64,000 nucleotides of DNA from Hyaloscypha bicolor E (Eukaryota; Ascomycota; Leotiomycetes; Helotiales; Hyaloscyphaceae), in assembly GCF_002865645.1 (NCBI RefSeq), contig NW_020194644.1:883289-947288 (forward strand). The letters are read 5' to 3'. How positions within the stretch are numbered: the stretch's first letter is position 1; every line of letters starts with the position of its first letter. Shown one piece after another: positions 1-10,479 of this stretch. The translations under genes and the position numbers were made by a program. The notes under the pieces are model-generated. The model was given only the letters and a program-made list of their open reading frames with translations. It was not told the DNA's origin and did no database searches.

Positions 1-872
1 TATTAAAAAAGTTATAATCCAAAACAATATTTCTAATTATCTTCGAGGCCAGAGTAGGAGATTAAGGGTTCTCGGCTTCGAGCGTATCTCAGCTATAGCG
101 AGGCCGATAGCAGTATACGTGGGTGGGTCTAGGTGAGAGGCATAGACAGCGTATAATAGAGAGGCCCGAGCGAGCAGTCGAGCAGCTAGAGGACGGAGCG
201 TTATGCTATGTAAAAGCGGCGGCTAGCCCGTAGACGCACCTTACCCGAAGCAGCCAGCTTAAACCCGGGAGGGCAAACACCACACCTGAAATTACTGTTC
301 GGTAAATTGTGAGCTGAGTTGCTTGTCACGTGTTTATAATAAGAGGGATCCAAAATTAGCTCGGCAGAAAACCCTACGGGGGGAGTAGAAACGAATTCCA
401 AGGCAAAGTTCGGTAAGGAAACTGTAGCCAGGGCACACTGAAGGCCAGAACTCTCGGCTCAGGCTCTGCTTGGGCATCTTTAGCCTCAGCTCAAGTCAAA
501 GCAGCTGCTACTCACTAAAACGGAACCAGCGAAAATGAGATTAGAGTCTGGCTTTGGTGGTACTTCATGTGAAAAACGTAGCCCACAGCGAGTGACATGT
601 GAATACCCATTTTCTGGGGAACACCCCTGCTTGCCGAGGGCAAGCAGCACCAACCAACTTTCCGCGCATCACCACCACAGCACAACGTAACGACAACATT
701 ACACCAAGAGTCAATCATCCTGAAACTCACTCAGCACAAGGTCTTCACGACGACATGGCCCTTCCCTTGGAATCCCGCAGATGAGGCCCACAACGCAGCT
801 CTCCGAAGCATGACCTGAAGCTCCCAACATTCCCCGCGCCCCCCGACTCGACCCTCGACATCGAGTCTAACA
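1..872. other. Non-coding left flank
   Basis: I see no convincing gene here. The first 200 bases are moderately AT-rich with short GAGGC/GAGCGAGC-type motifs, which may be the tail of a decayed repeat. The rest is probably the 5' flank of the ABC transporter that starts at 873. Confidence 0.4.
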
Positions 873-3197
873 ATGGCAGCACAGTCGAAGCTGCGTCTCC
901 TCCCTCCAGACCGAACCCTGAAGAGTCTTGTCAACTCCCTCACAGCTCACTACCTCGCACACCGCACCGCCATCTCCCGAACCGTCTACCTGACCCTCTT
1001 CTTCGCCCTCCTAAACCGCATCCGTTCCGCCATCTCCGAACAAAAGGCCTCTGCACTGCGGCAAGCAGCTGCCAGACAACGAGGGTCTACATCTCTCTCC
1101 CACAGTCATGGCGGGAAGAAGCCGAAGGTTGAGCTCAACCGGGAGTTCTTCAAGAATCTCTTTAGGTTGCTCAAGATATGCATACCAGGTTGGAGAAGCA
1201 AGGAGTTGCGACTGTTGATCAGCCATAGCGTGTTCTTGGTTATTAGGACCCTAATTAGTCTGAAGGTTGCAGCGATGGATGGGCAGCTTGTAAGTAGTTT
1301 GGTCAGAGGGCGCGGGAGAGACTTTTTGATCGGGATTGTCTGGTGGATGGCTATTGCAGTGCCGGCGACTTTTACGAATTCAATGGTAAGAAGATCTTGG
1401 TTAGAGACTGGGGTGTATGCTAATGCGGTGGATTGGCAGCTTTCGTACCATCAATGTCAACTTTCTCTCCAATACCGAACACGATTGACGAATTACATAC
1501 ACGATAAATACCTCTCGAACATGACCTTCTACTCCCTGTCTGCGCTGGATGATCGGATAAAGAATGCGGACCAGTTGGTCACGGTCGACGTATCGAAATT
1601 TGCGAACAGTCTAGCGGAATTATATGGGAATCTGGCGAAACCTACATTAGATATGTTGATTTATAACTACTCTCTTTCCAAGAGCGTTGGTGGCGAAGGT
1701 CAGAATATTACCTCTCTTGGTAAGGACACATACTGATTTGTTTTAGGCCTTTTCTTCATGTCACTACTGGTGCAATTATCAGCGAACGTTATGCGAGCGT
1801 TGACTCCTCCATTCGGGAAATACGTTGCAGACGAAGCACGATTAGAAGGCGAATTCCGGTTTGAACATTCAAGATTAATAGACTATAGCGAAGAAATTGC
1901 TTTGTACAATGGACACGAAGCGGAAAAGGATACGTTGGATAAAGGATACTTCACATTGATCAAGCACGTCAATTGTAAGTGGAGTTATCTCTGGCCGTTT
2001 TTACTTCTCCTGACTTTTATAGACATATTACGGCGGCGCTTTACACATGGAATAATGGAAGACTTCATCATAAAATACGTCTGGGGAGCTTTGGGACTCA
2101 TTCTTTGCAGTGTCCCGGTCTTCTTCAAGATCCCGGGAGCAGTTGCGCAAACTATGGGTGACAGAACAGAAAGTTTTGTAACTAATCGAAGGCTGCTATT
2201 ATCGAGTTCAGATGCTTTTGGGCGGGTTATGTTCTCGTACAAGGAGGTCACTGAGCTGGCCGGTTACACTTCTCGAGTTGCTACCCTGCTGGAAGTCATG
2301 GATGATATCAAAGCTGGACATTTCGAGAAGACGCTTGTCTCAGACGAGAGCTCTGCCGAACAATTGGATCTGATGAAAGGACGGGGGACCGTGATCGAGA
2401 GCGAAGACATAGAATTCATTAATGTGTAAGTCACTGCCCCGAACATTCCACCTTAAGCTAATATACCCAGCCCCATCATCACCCCCGGCGGCAGTGTCCT
2501 CGTCAAAGCACTCTCCTTCTCTATGAAACGCGGCGACCACGTCCTGGTCGTCGGCCCCAATGGCTGCGGCAAATCTTCCCTCTTCCGGATCCTGGGTGGG
2601 TTATGGCCCGTCTACGGCGGCACCGTTCGAAAGCCCTCTCTCTCACAAGTCTTCTACGTCCCGCAACGACCATACCTCTCCTCCGGCTCTCTCCGCCAAC
2701 AAATTATCTACCCTGATTCCCTACGCATCATGCGCTCAAAGGGAATCACAGACACCGATCTCCTCGCCATCCTCAAAATCCTGGATCTCGATCACCTCGT
2801 CTCCTCTTTCCCTGAAGGCTGGGACGCAGAGGCCGAGTGGCGAGACGTCCTATCCGGTGGTCTCCAACAACGTGTAGCAATGGCACGGCTCTTCTACAAT
2901 CGCCCTAAATACGCCATTCTCGATGAATGCACATCCAGCGTGACGCTCGAGATGGAGAAAGTTATGTATGATCATGCGAAGGCGTTGGGGATTACGCTTA
3001 TGACGGTAAGTCATAGAAGGAGTCTGTGGAAGTATCATAGTAAGATATTGCAATTCGATGGGCAGGGACATTATATTTTTACGGGTTTGGATGCGGACAA
3101 GAGGTTGAAGCTTGAGGATGAAAGGGAGGAATTGGAAGTGCTACTTAGGGGTGTGCCGGAGGTAGAGAGGAGGGTTGCGGAGCTGACTGCCGCTTAA
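873..3197 (+). CDS. Peroxisomal ABCD-type half-transporter (fatty acyl-CoA import, PXA1/PXA2 family)
   Basis: ABC subfamily D half-transporter, expected in the peroxisome membrane as a dimer importing long-chain fatty acyl-CoA for beta-oxidation. Exons by splice signals and phase: 873..1385, 1440..1698, 1747..1974, 2023..2425 and 2471..3197, giving 709 aa. The N-terminal half has the ABCD membrane domain with an EAA-like stretch ([15 protein letters not shown]). The nucleotide-binding domain has Walker [10 protein letters not shown] at about residues 496-504, signature LSGG at about 595, Walker B YAILDE at about 615-620 and the H-loop His at about 649. The intron at 1386..1439 is in frame, so it would be missed by reading the open frame alone. 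The start ATG follows a C/A-rich leader. The sequence does not tell me which of the two yeast paralogues it corresponds to. It looks intact. Confidence 0.9.
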
Positions 3198-3319
3198 TCA
3201 CCCCCCAATTTCCACCGGCCATCGGTTTGTACATATCACTCTTTCTCTTCTACATTGGGATATCTTTGTGATATGAGGGAACAGGATATCTCTCAACATC
3301 CCCTTCCCGTCCTCTCGAT

Positions 3320-3997
3320 TTAGTCCTCGCAACTCATCCCGAACTCGCACCTCATCTCCACACCCTCTACCCCTCCTTCTAACACCACACTCCCTAACCC
3401 AGCCCCCCTATCTCGCAACGCAACATCCAAGTCTTCTATCGCCCTCTCGAACAACCTGAACAGGAATCCTAGTTCACCTGCCGCTATCCCTTCAACATCT
3501 TGGTGGTCCTCCCCCTTTTCTCCTTCCTCTGGCACTATTATCAGACTCAAACCAAGCGCAACGGTGAATTTCCGCTGGGAAGCGATCCTGTGTTTTGTGG
3601 ATGAAGATAGTTGGAGCGGCTTAGACGGGTCGGAGAATGTTATCCCAACTGGATGCTCGGTTAGTATCTTGGAGGAGAGGTTCTTGAGCATGTTTTGCGA
3701 GGCTGGATGACGCGGTGCGCAGGTGGAAGTGTTGACGGTGAAGGAGAGCGGGACGTGGTGGTGGAGGGGAGAGCGCATGTGGATTATTCCGTGGATGGGG
3801 GATGAGTTGTGGCATGGTTGTGTTGGGTGGGGTGGTGTGGGAGGCAGGATGAGGAAAGGGTGTTGGTTTTGGCTTTGGTGAGAAGCGGAGATGGCGAGGT
3901 GGAAGTTTTGCGGGAAGGGTAGTTTTGGGTGTGCGGATATTGGGGCGGTGTATATAATTCCCAGAAGTATACAAAGTTGGAAGAATGAAATGTGCAT
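3320..3997 (-). CDS. Predicted secreted hypothetical protein, 225 aa
   Basis: Single open frame on the minus strand beginning with ATG. The first about 22 residues form a plausible signal peptide: a short N-region, a hydrophobic core (FFQLCILLGIIY), then APISAHP. The mature part is rich in Pro, His and Ser in its first third and becomes acidic near the C-terminus. I recognise no domain. Its 3' end lies about 120 bp from the convergent end of the ABC transporter. It could be a lineage-specific secreted protein or a chance frame, so function is left open. Confidence 0.45.
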   Translation of the reverse strand: MHISFFQLCILLGIIYTAPISAHPKLPFPQNFHLAISASHQSQNQHPFLILPPTPPHPTQPCHNSSPIHGIIHMRSPLHHHVPLSFTVNTSTCAPRHPASQNMLKNLSSKILTEHPVGITFSDPSKPLQLSSSTKHRIASQRKFTVALGLSLIIVPEEGEKGEDHQDVEGIAAGELGFLFRLFERAIEDLDVALRDRGAGLGSVVLEGGVEGVEMRCEFGMSCED

Positions 3998-4890
3998 TTT
4001 GAATATTACAGATCCAGAGTAAAGAATTCAAGCAAAGTGAGACACTTCAGCTGGGAACTACTTCCTTTCATATCTACGAGAAACAAATAATTTAATCTTA
4101 GCATGTTGGTGTGAAGGTACACAAGTTGGTGTTTTGTCCCCCAGCCTCGTTGAGAGGCGAGGGTCCCTGGAAGCGGTGGCCGCCCAATCCCAGTTCTTGC
4201 AGCGCGTGAAACATTGGCGGTTGGATGATTGGGCCCCTTCAAGGCAGCCATTTTTTTTGTTAAGAATGAGCTGTCGAGTGAAATTTGATTGAAGTGGTGC
4301 AGGGGGAGGGTTGACATTTTGTTGAAGAAATAAGGAGAATATTACTTGCAACGAGCACGCGACAGGTGCAACAAGAACCTCTTTTCGAATCCTCAATCTT
4401 ACTTCGATCCTAACTACAGTAACTGATTGGAAGAATGTAGAAACCGAGCAGCGTGATTATAAAAATAGATCTAAAAGTGGTCAATCTAGATCTGGCTACC
4501 CAATTCACAACTGTTCAAACATCACCTGATGCCAAACATGGCCTGTCTCCAACCCTCACTCACCCGCAGGAACGCCACCATCTCCACCTTTAAACCTCTT
4601 TTCGGCCATCCCTGGACAGACTCATCCCTCACTCGCTGAATTGTATGGAAAATCCCCATTATTACGAACTGGCATGTGGGATTCGCTGCCTTCTGCCGTC
4701 CATGACGGAATGTCATGCCTTGCAACCGGGTGTTCCACAGAAGAAAATTCTCCATCGGTCTATCTTTATATTAAATATCTCACCCCTGCTTCCCTTTCCT
4801 TTGAAAATATCAGAACATCGAGACTCAAACCGGAGCCTCTATTCAATCAATTGAAGCGAAGTGAACTGAAGCAAAGCAACACAAAAGCGA
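3998..4890. other. Intergenic, no supported gene
   Basis: I see short frames on both strands but nothing with a recognisable domain, splice structure or signal peptide. The region probably holds the promoter of the minus-strand secreted gene ending upstream. Confidence 0.4.
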
Positions 4891-5058
4891 ATGGCAGCCT
4901 CACGAAACGGCTGCAGCTGGGCCGTAGTACTGAAGTTCGCACTTATCATCATTATCAGTGCCTGTATTGCCGGTATTGTGGGAGGGGTTACAAGTCAGGA
5001 TTCTAAAGTTCAAGGCTGCAAGTGTTGTGCTCACGCCGGCGAATACTACGGCGAATAG
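4891..5058 (+). CDS. Possible small membrane or secreted ORF, 55 aa
   Basis: A short ATG frame encodes a hydrophobic segment (KFALIIIISACIAGIVGG) followed by a Cys-containing tail (GCKCCAHAGEYYGE). The pattern fits a small membrane-anchored or secreted peptide. The opposite strand (4900..5112) also carries a 70-aa frame with a hydrophobic stretch, and only one of the two is likely real. No family is recognised. Codon context around the ATG is not decisive. Confidence 0.25.
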   Translation: MAASRNGCSWAVVLKFALIIIISACIAGIVGGVTSQDSKVQGCKCCAHAGEYYGE

Positions 5059-5586
5059 GACGATGACGGGGGTGAGGATGGTGGAGAGGGTGTGGGTTGG
5101 TTGATGGAGCATGAAGAGAGATGATTGAAATGGAAATTGTAATTATAGGAGCGGCGCCGGGAGTGAAGGAGGAAGAATGAAGGTACGTGAGTGATAGAAG
5201 TTAAAGGGATGGTGTGCTGACTTTGAATCTAGCACCGCGAGATCAAAAGCCTCGGCAGAACGAAGCCCCCTCACAACCCAGGAGGCCACGAGAGGAGGAC
5301 CTTGACTGAGGAGAGCATAGTTGCTGGGAAGATTTGGGTTGCAGAAAGCAGAGCGACTTGCCCCTCCACGAAACAATTGAAGGATGGACTGGTTGCATCG
5401 CCACTTTCAACGTGGCAATCTTCGACAACACGCCAGGCTCTTGGATGAATGCAAAGAAATCAATTAGAACTATAAGGCTGAAATCACCATACGCCAAAGT
5501 CTTGCGTGCTTCCTATTTTCAAACCCCTTCACCATCCCAGCTGCTCCACAACTCCGACTGATACCCTCTTTGCCCATCTCGAAGCA
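5059..5586. other. Intergenic, no supported gene
   Basis: No recognisable coding, RNA or repeat feature. The stretch lies beyond the 3' end of the minus-strand Cys-rich secreted gene. Confidence 0.35.
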
Positions 5587-6324
5587 TTACCCAATGACCG
5601 CTCCCAGACACTGACATTCAGACCGCTGATAAGCCAATCCAGTCGTGATATCAGCCACTGCACACACTCCTGCAGACTGAAAGGCAGCAGGCAGTTGGCT
5701 GAGAAACGGACAAACACAGCTTTTGACAAAGTTCGGGCCGAAACCGGCGCCAAAACAGTTCGGCTGGAAGATGCCGAAGTCTTGTTGAATGAAGCTGAGA
5801 ACACAGGAGGGAATAGCGCTTTCGTAAAGTATGCAAGGAATGGCTATACATGTTACGCTTGCGGGTATGGTTGTTGCCGTCGCGGTTGCGGGAAGGATGA
5901 TGGATTGGACCACTGTGACCGTCACAGTGGAGGCTAGGATTGCTGGGTTGGAGGCCGAGGTTGATCGAGAAGTGGGAGTGGAGGTAGACACGCTCGTTGT
6001 ACGACTAGACGAAGAACTTTTCGCGGTAGTGAAGCTCGTGGAGGAAGTCTTCGATGCAGTGGTAGCCGCGTTGATGCAAGAACAAGCGCTGAGGATCTTC
6101 GAGGACGAGGATTTGCAACCCGAGTTGATCGCGGAAGGAGTTGAGATTGCCATATTCGTTGCATATGTGCTGCAGAAGGAAGATGCCTGAGCAAGATCGG
6201 AGTGAAGCGCCTTGAGGCACTTTTCGTTATTGCAGTTGGCAGACGCGTCGAGGACAAACAATGAAACAATGCAGAAAATAGCAGTATGCACGGGGGAGCT
6301 TTGAGTCGCCGAGGAGAAAAACAT
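5587..6324 (-). CDS. Secreted Cys-rich, Ser/Thr-rich protein, 245 aa
   Basis: Starts at ATG with a signal-peptide-like N-terminus (hydrophobic core AIFCIVSLFVLDASA). The first mature module carries spaced cysteines (CNNEKCLKALHSDL, then FC and ACSCI), a pattern common at the N-terminus of ascomycete cell-surface proteins. A Ser/Thr-rich linker of about 50 residues follows, likely O-glycosylated. A second Cys-containing module (CIAIPCILYESAIPSC, then CVCPFL and ECQC) resembles CFEM-type extracellular domains, although I cannot match the eight-Cys CFEM spacing with confidence. No clear GPI signal is seen at the C-terminus. It is probably a cell-wall or secreted protein; function unknown. Confidence 0.6.
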   Translation of the reverse strand: MFFSSATQSSPVHTAIFCIVSLFVLDASANCNNEKCLKALHSDLAQASSFCSTYATNMAISTPSAINSGCKSSSSKILSACSCINAATTASKTSSTSFTTAKSSSSSRTTSVSTSTPTSRSTSASNPAILASTVTVTVVQSIILPATATATTIPASVTCIAIPCILYESAIPSCVLSFIQQDFGIFQPNCFGAGFGPNFVKSCVCPFLSQLPAAFQSAGVCAVADITTGLAYQRSECQCLGAVIG

Positions 6325-7390
6325 GATTGAACTCTGACCAAGGAAAAGAAATGGAAAGCAAAGGATAGTGGGTATGATGAGGAAAAGTTAATGCTTCTCA
6401 AGTACTCCCTTTATGCTCCTCCACCGTGACTGACGATGCTGGTGAGAATTCTATACCTGGCAGCGATTCCAAACAGCTGAGGGGCTGGGGATATAAAATT
6501 ATTTTGGGGCAGCCTGAAAGGGCATGTCCAGGGGCCGCATCATGAGGGTGACAGTACTGAAGAGGTGCATTGGATGTTGCTGTCAGAACCGTTGTCAAAC
6601 GATTCTGTGGCGGGCTGAAGGCTGAGGCGAAGCTTCACGGAAAGTGGGAAATATCCGTGCTACAGACGCCAGTGATGAGGAATCAATCCTTTTGTGTTCA
6701 AATAACGAAGAAAAGACAGGTGATATGACAGCCGTAACTGCCCATGGTCGGTCATGCAAGGCAGAAAAGAGGTTCGGTTTGGATCAAGATGCGATGTTGT
6801 GGATGAGAAATTTCGAGGTTCTAGACAAGTGAGATGAAGAGTTCTGTGGACCGGAGCTATCCATACTCGGACTAGTCAATGGCTAAAAATAACTCTACGT
6901 GCTTCTCTCCCTCCCGACCCCCTTCATTCACTCTAGTTCCAATACAAGTTTTCACACCGGCAGCCAGTGCATACGCGGTATGAAGTCACATAAGACATAC
7001 AGTGTTGAGGTTTGGAGATAGCTATCGGGAGCAGCTTTGCTGGACTGACCGGGGTCTCACGTGATGCGAGACTTGTTGAAGTTGGCGTGAACTTGGCTCC
7101 CAATTTTGCAATGATCGTCTCTAAAGTTTTGAGGTGTGGGACTTCTTCCGTCTGTGTCTTCCGTCTGTGTACGTATCACGCCATTTACAATGCACTCAAA
7201 GCTGATCTGCTTGCATCCAGGTCCATGTAGCTACAGTAATATTTTTGAGCACCTCATCCCATAGTTCTTAAACCAGCTTAGATTCGGAGTTTCAGTCAAG
7301 TTCCCCGAAAACAAAATACGCTGTATTTCAGCATCTTGAATCTGAACTGGACCCCGCCATATCGAATGACTCCCCACATCTGTCATCTTT
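6325..7390. other. Intergenic, no supported gene
   Basis: No domain-bearing frame, RNA gene or clear repeat is visible. It lies between the promoter side of the Cys-rich secreted gene and the 3' end of the zinc cluster regulator. Confidence 0.4.
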
Positions 7391-9184
7391 TCACCAAGTA
7401 ATCGTCTGCCTCCTCTCCCGCGTCGACTTCCCATTCGGCGTCAAAATCGGCTGGTTACACACCAACTCCGCTCTCCGATTCAGCAGACTGAAACTCGTAC
7501 CCACGTACTTGACTCTTGCCCATCCAGGCACATACCCATCCTCCATATTCTCCTCCTCAATACCTACAATCCATTCTGCCGACTTCCCCGCGAACAAACT
7601 ATCAGACACCCCCTCTCTTCTTGGCCACGCGAGCAAGACGCTGATTGCTCGTCTCCTGATCTTCGGGACACGGCAACTGAGGGCAGTGAAGTAGAGCGGC
7701 AAGATCGTCCCACTGTCGAATGTGAAAACGACTTTCTGGTCAGCCTTTTTGTGCAGCAGGACAAGCGTCTTTTCACAATGTTCCACAATCTCGACAAATT
7801 CCTTCGTGTACTGGTCATATATTGTGGCATCACCCGCCAACGCAGTACTGAGATGCAAGTTCGTAGTCATGAAACATAGCTCCAGCAGCGCCGTAGCCAA
7901 CGTATTCTTCTGCGCCGGCTCTCTCTCAAGAAAGTTATCGAAGCAGTATTTCCAGTGGTAGAATTCCTCAAGGTGGAAACGGTGCTGTGCCGCGCGGTCA
8001 GAGACAGAGCTTCCGCTCTCCGGGGAGAGGTGCCGGAGTTGGCTGTGGTCGACACACGATGTGGCGCCCCAGACTTCCTTCTCTTCGTCCACGTCGCGGG
8101 AAATAGGCGGGCTGTAGTTTGCGCCGATGCAGAATTGCCAGTGCTGGAGTCGTCGGAGGATCAGCGCTTGGTAGATCTTGGCGTCGTAGATGTTGTCGAA
8201 GCAGTCGGGCATGTTGCGGATGATGGCTGTTCCCTCGTTCCGGAGCTTCCAGTGCATGGCTGGGGTTCGTGGGTCACCGGCAAAACAAAGGGATTGCACT
8301 TCCAGTTGGCCAAACACTTGGATCAGTTGGTCTTCGACAATATCTGGAGCGGGTGATGAGAAGCCAAGTGGGTGCTGATGTGCGTATGGAAATGAACGTC
8401 TCCAGTTGTCTATCAGAGCAATCCCGTTGTGAATTTGAGCATCTGCCAATCGATAGTTTCCGTGGAAATACTCGAAGCATACAATTACCAAACATGTCAG
8501 AAGCGTCGTCCTCAGTGATGGCTGTCCGCTCGCAACTTCATCTTTCATGATCCGAATGGCTTTGATATACTCCTTGATGGCGTTCTGATGATGGGAGGTG
8601 GGGTTTACGGTGTGGCGGTCGAAGCACAGAGCTCGTTGATCATTGACAGTCATACACGTCTTGTCGAGGGCACCAATGGCAATGACTGCATGCCGAATCG
8701 AAGAGATATCACAAGCTTGCAGAATCAAGGTGCGGAAAGGCGTCTGGTCGAAATATGGGATGATTTGGAAGATAGTCTTGTCGCGGAACAACGAGAAGTA
8801 CTGAAATTCGTCCTCACTATCGAAGGAGTAGGTGTTTGGGAGGTCTAGGAGAGCGATTGCCGCGTCCAGGGGCGCTGACCAATAATTGGAGGGGCGCCTA
8901 GGAGGGCTTGCTTGCCGTTGCCTGGGTTCATTTGGAGGATACCCGTCGCATTTGATGCCGAATTTCACACACCGCTTACAGATTGGCCGTGTCTCATCAC
9001 ACTTCACTCTTCGAATCCTAAAGTTTCGTTAGCCTACCATTCAAATTGAGTGAGTCGCCTTGCAAGAGATTCTAGCGGGATGAGGTTCATTCGGGATAGC
9101 TCACTTGCAGGTTCCACAGCCCTTCCTCGAATGCTTCCCACTCGCCCTCTTCCTTTTTATCGTCACCTGTTTCGGCTCATTCAT
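7391..9184 (-). CDS. Zn2Cys6 fungal transcription factor, 568 aa
   Basis: Two exons on the minus strand, 9105..9184 and 7391..9017, joined across an 87-bp intron with a GTGAGC donor. Splicing completes the zinc cluster: C23-X2-C26-X6-C33-X6-C40-X2-C43-X6-C50 within GCGTCKIRRVKCDETRPIC. This binuclear cluster is the DNA-binding domain of the Gal4-type family. The preceding basic run (KRKRASGKHSRKG) is a likely nuclear localisation signal. The rest matches the usual C-terminal alpha-helical regulatory region (fungal-specific TF type) in length and style, including a helical block around LILQACDISSIRHAVIAIGA. The start ATG at 9184 is the first in frame before the basic run. Target genes cannot be inferred; no neighbouring pathway is evident. 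Confidence 0.85.
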
Positions 9185-9392
9185 ATTGGCAATCAATTCC
9201 CGCCATATCCGTCCCGACTCGCGGGGTCCGGGAGGACTGGAGGTAGCTGCAGACCAGCGGCACAAGCAAAGTTTGAGATGAAGGAGAAATGAAGTTCCTT
9301 TAACGTTCCCGGCAAGATGGGACCCTGTAAGCACTACCCCAAGTTTATTTCTGGAAGTGAACAAGGTTCCTGAACAAGCCGCAATTCTCTTA

Positions 9393-9601
9393 CTATCCCC
9401 CCCCCTAAATAATTATGAGTGGGTCCTTTAGTAACGCCACACTGAAACTTCGTTAATATCCCCGAATTAGGAAATATCAGGTGCTTTCGAACGCTCCTAT
9501 TCGCTATAGACCCTTGACTGCGCGCCTTTAGTGGTGTGAATTGTGGCATGAGAGTGTGGTGAATATTGGACCCACTCGTAATTGTTTAAGGGGGGGGATA
9601 G
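9393..9601. mobile_element. 209-bp MITE with TA target-site duplication
   Basis: The element begins CTATCCCCCCCC and ends GGGGGGGGATAG. The arms pair imperfectly over about 35-45 bp, including ATTAYGAGTGGGTCC. TA flanks both ends (9391-9392 and 9602-9603). TA duplication plus TIRs without coding capacity fits a non-autonomous Tc1/mariner (Stowaway-like) element. No related autonomous copy is visible in this window. Confidence 0.7.
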
Positions 9602-9679
9602 TACGTGAGATCAGTGTGGCAAATCAGACCCCTGTTCCTGCGAGCTCCTAGCTGCCGAGGTCTAGTTTGCCCCTTGAGT

Positions 9680-10253
9680 GGGGAATATGAAAAACGACAC
9701 CCCCTCGGGTGTCGTTGATGGGGGCCAGGGTATTTAGAGACCTTAAGTTAGATTCTTTAATATAAGTATAGGGCTAGTATTTATAAGGCTTATCATATAA
9801 TCATGTGCTTCTTAACTTATAATAAAACGATTTCTTAAATTAGATTTTTGATTTATAGGACTTTGTATGCTAATTAATTAAGTTCTAGTTCCTAGGTCCT
9901 ATAAGGCCCTATGTATTAGGGACTTATAGGGCTCTCATGTCCGGTTTTAGGGACTTATTCGCTAAATTTCTAGGCTTACTTAAGCTTACTTTTAGGCTAT
10001 AAAATATTTACTTTTTAACTTCTTTAATTTAAATAACTATTACTAATTTATATTTTGTAAAATGGTCATATTTTAATAATCCTAAATTAGCGCTATAAGA
10101 AAATTAAACAGGTATTAAAATCTATTAATTCCTTATAAAATTAACTTAAATTAAAGACAAAGCTAGATTTTTGGTGCTCCTATCCAAGCGCCTCTGCTTT
10201 GGGTTAGTGGCCCCAAATCGACACCCGAGGGGGTGTCGTTTTACATTTTCCCC
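9680..10253. mobile_element. 574-bp non-autonomous TIR element (copy 1)
   Basis: Left terminus GGGGAATATGAAAAACGACA matches the inverted right terminus with few differences over about 45 bp (arms 9680..9726 and 10209..10253). Each arm contains its own small palindrome (CGACACCC paired with GGGTGTCG). The interior is strongly AT-rich with no coding potential. I could not identify a target-site duplication. A diverged relative of the interior lies at about 47800..48270, with its right terminus at about 51455..51510. Confidence 0.65.
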
Positions 10254-10479
10254 GCCTTCGCCTATACTTTTAAGAAAAGACGCTGGTCGCAGTCTCTTGA
10301 CCAACATCGCGATCCTTCATTCGCTTTCTTGATCTCGTTTTCACGCGAAAGCTGACAAATGATGGCGGCGTGATTCTTGACTGGGAGAAAATGTCACCGC
10401 AACGAACTTCTCACCCCTTCCAATAGTATTTTGAAATTCCCGTTGAACATCCGACCAGCTTTCGGCTCATTTATTCCTC

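Noticed and set aside
1699..1746. A 27-bp intron (donor at 1720) in the ABC transporter
   Set aside because: Too short for a fungal intron. The donor at 1699 gives a 48-bp intron and restores the family sequence [12 protein letters not shown].
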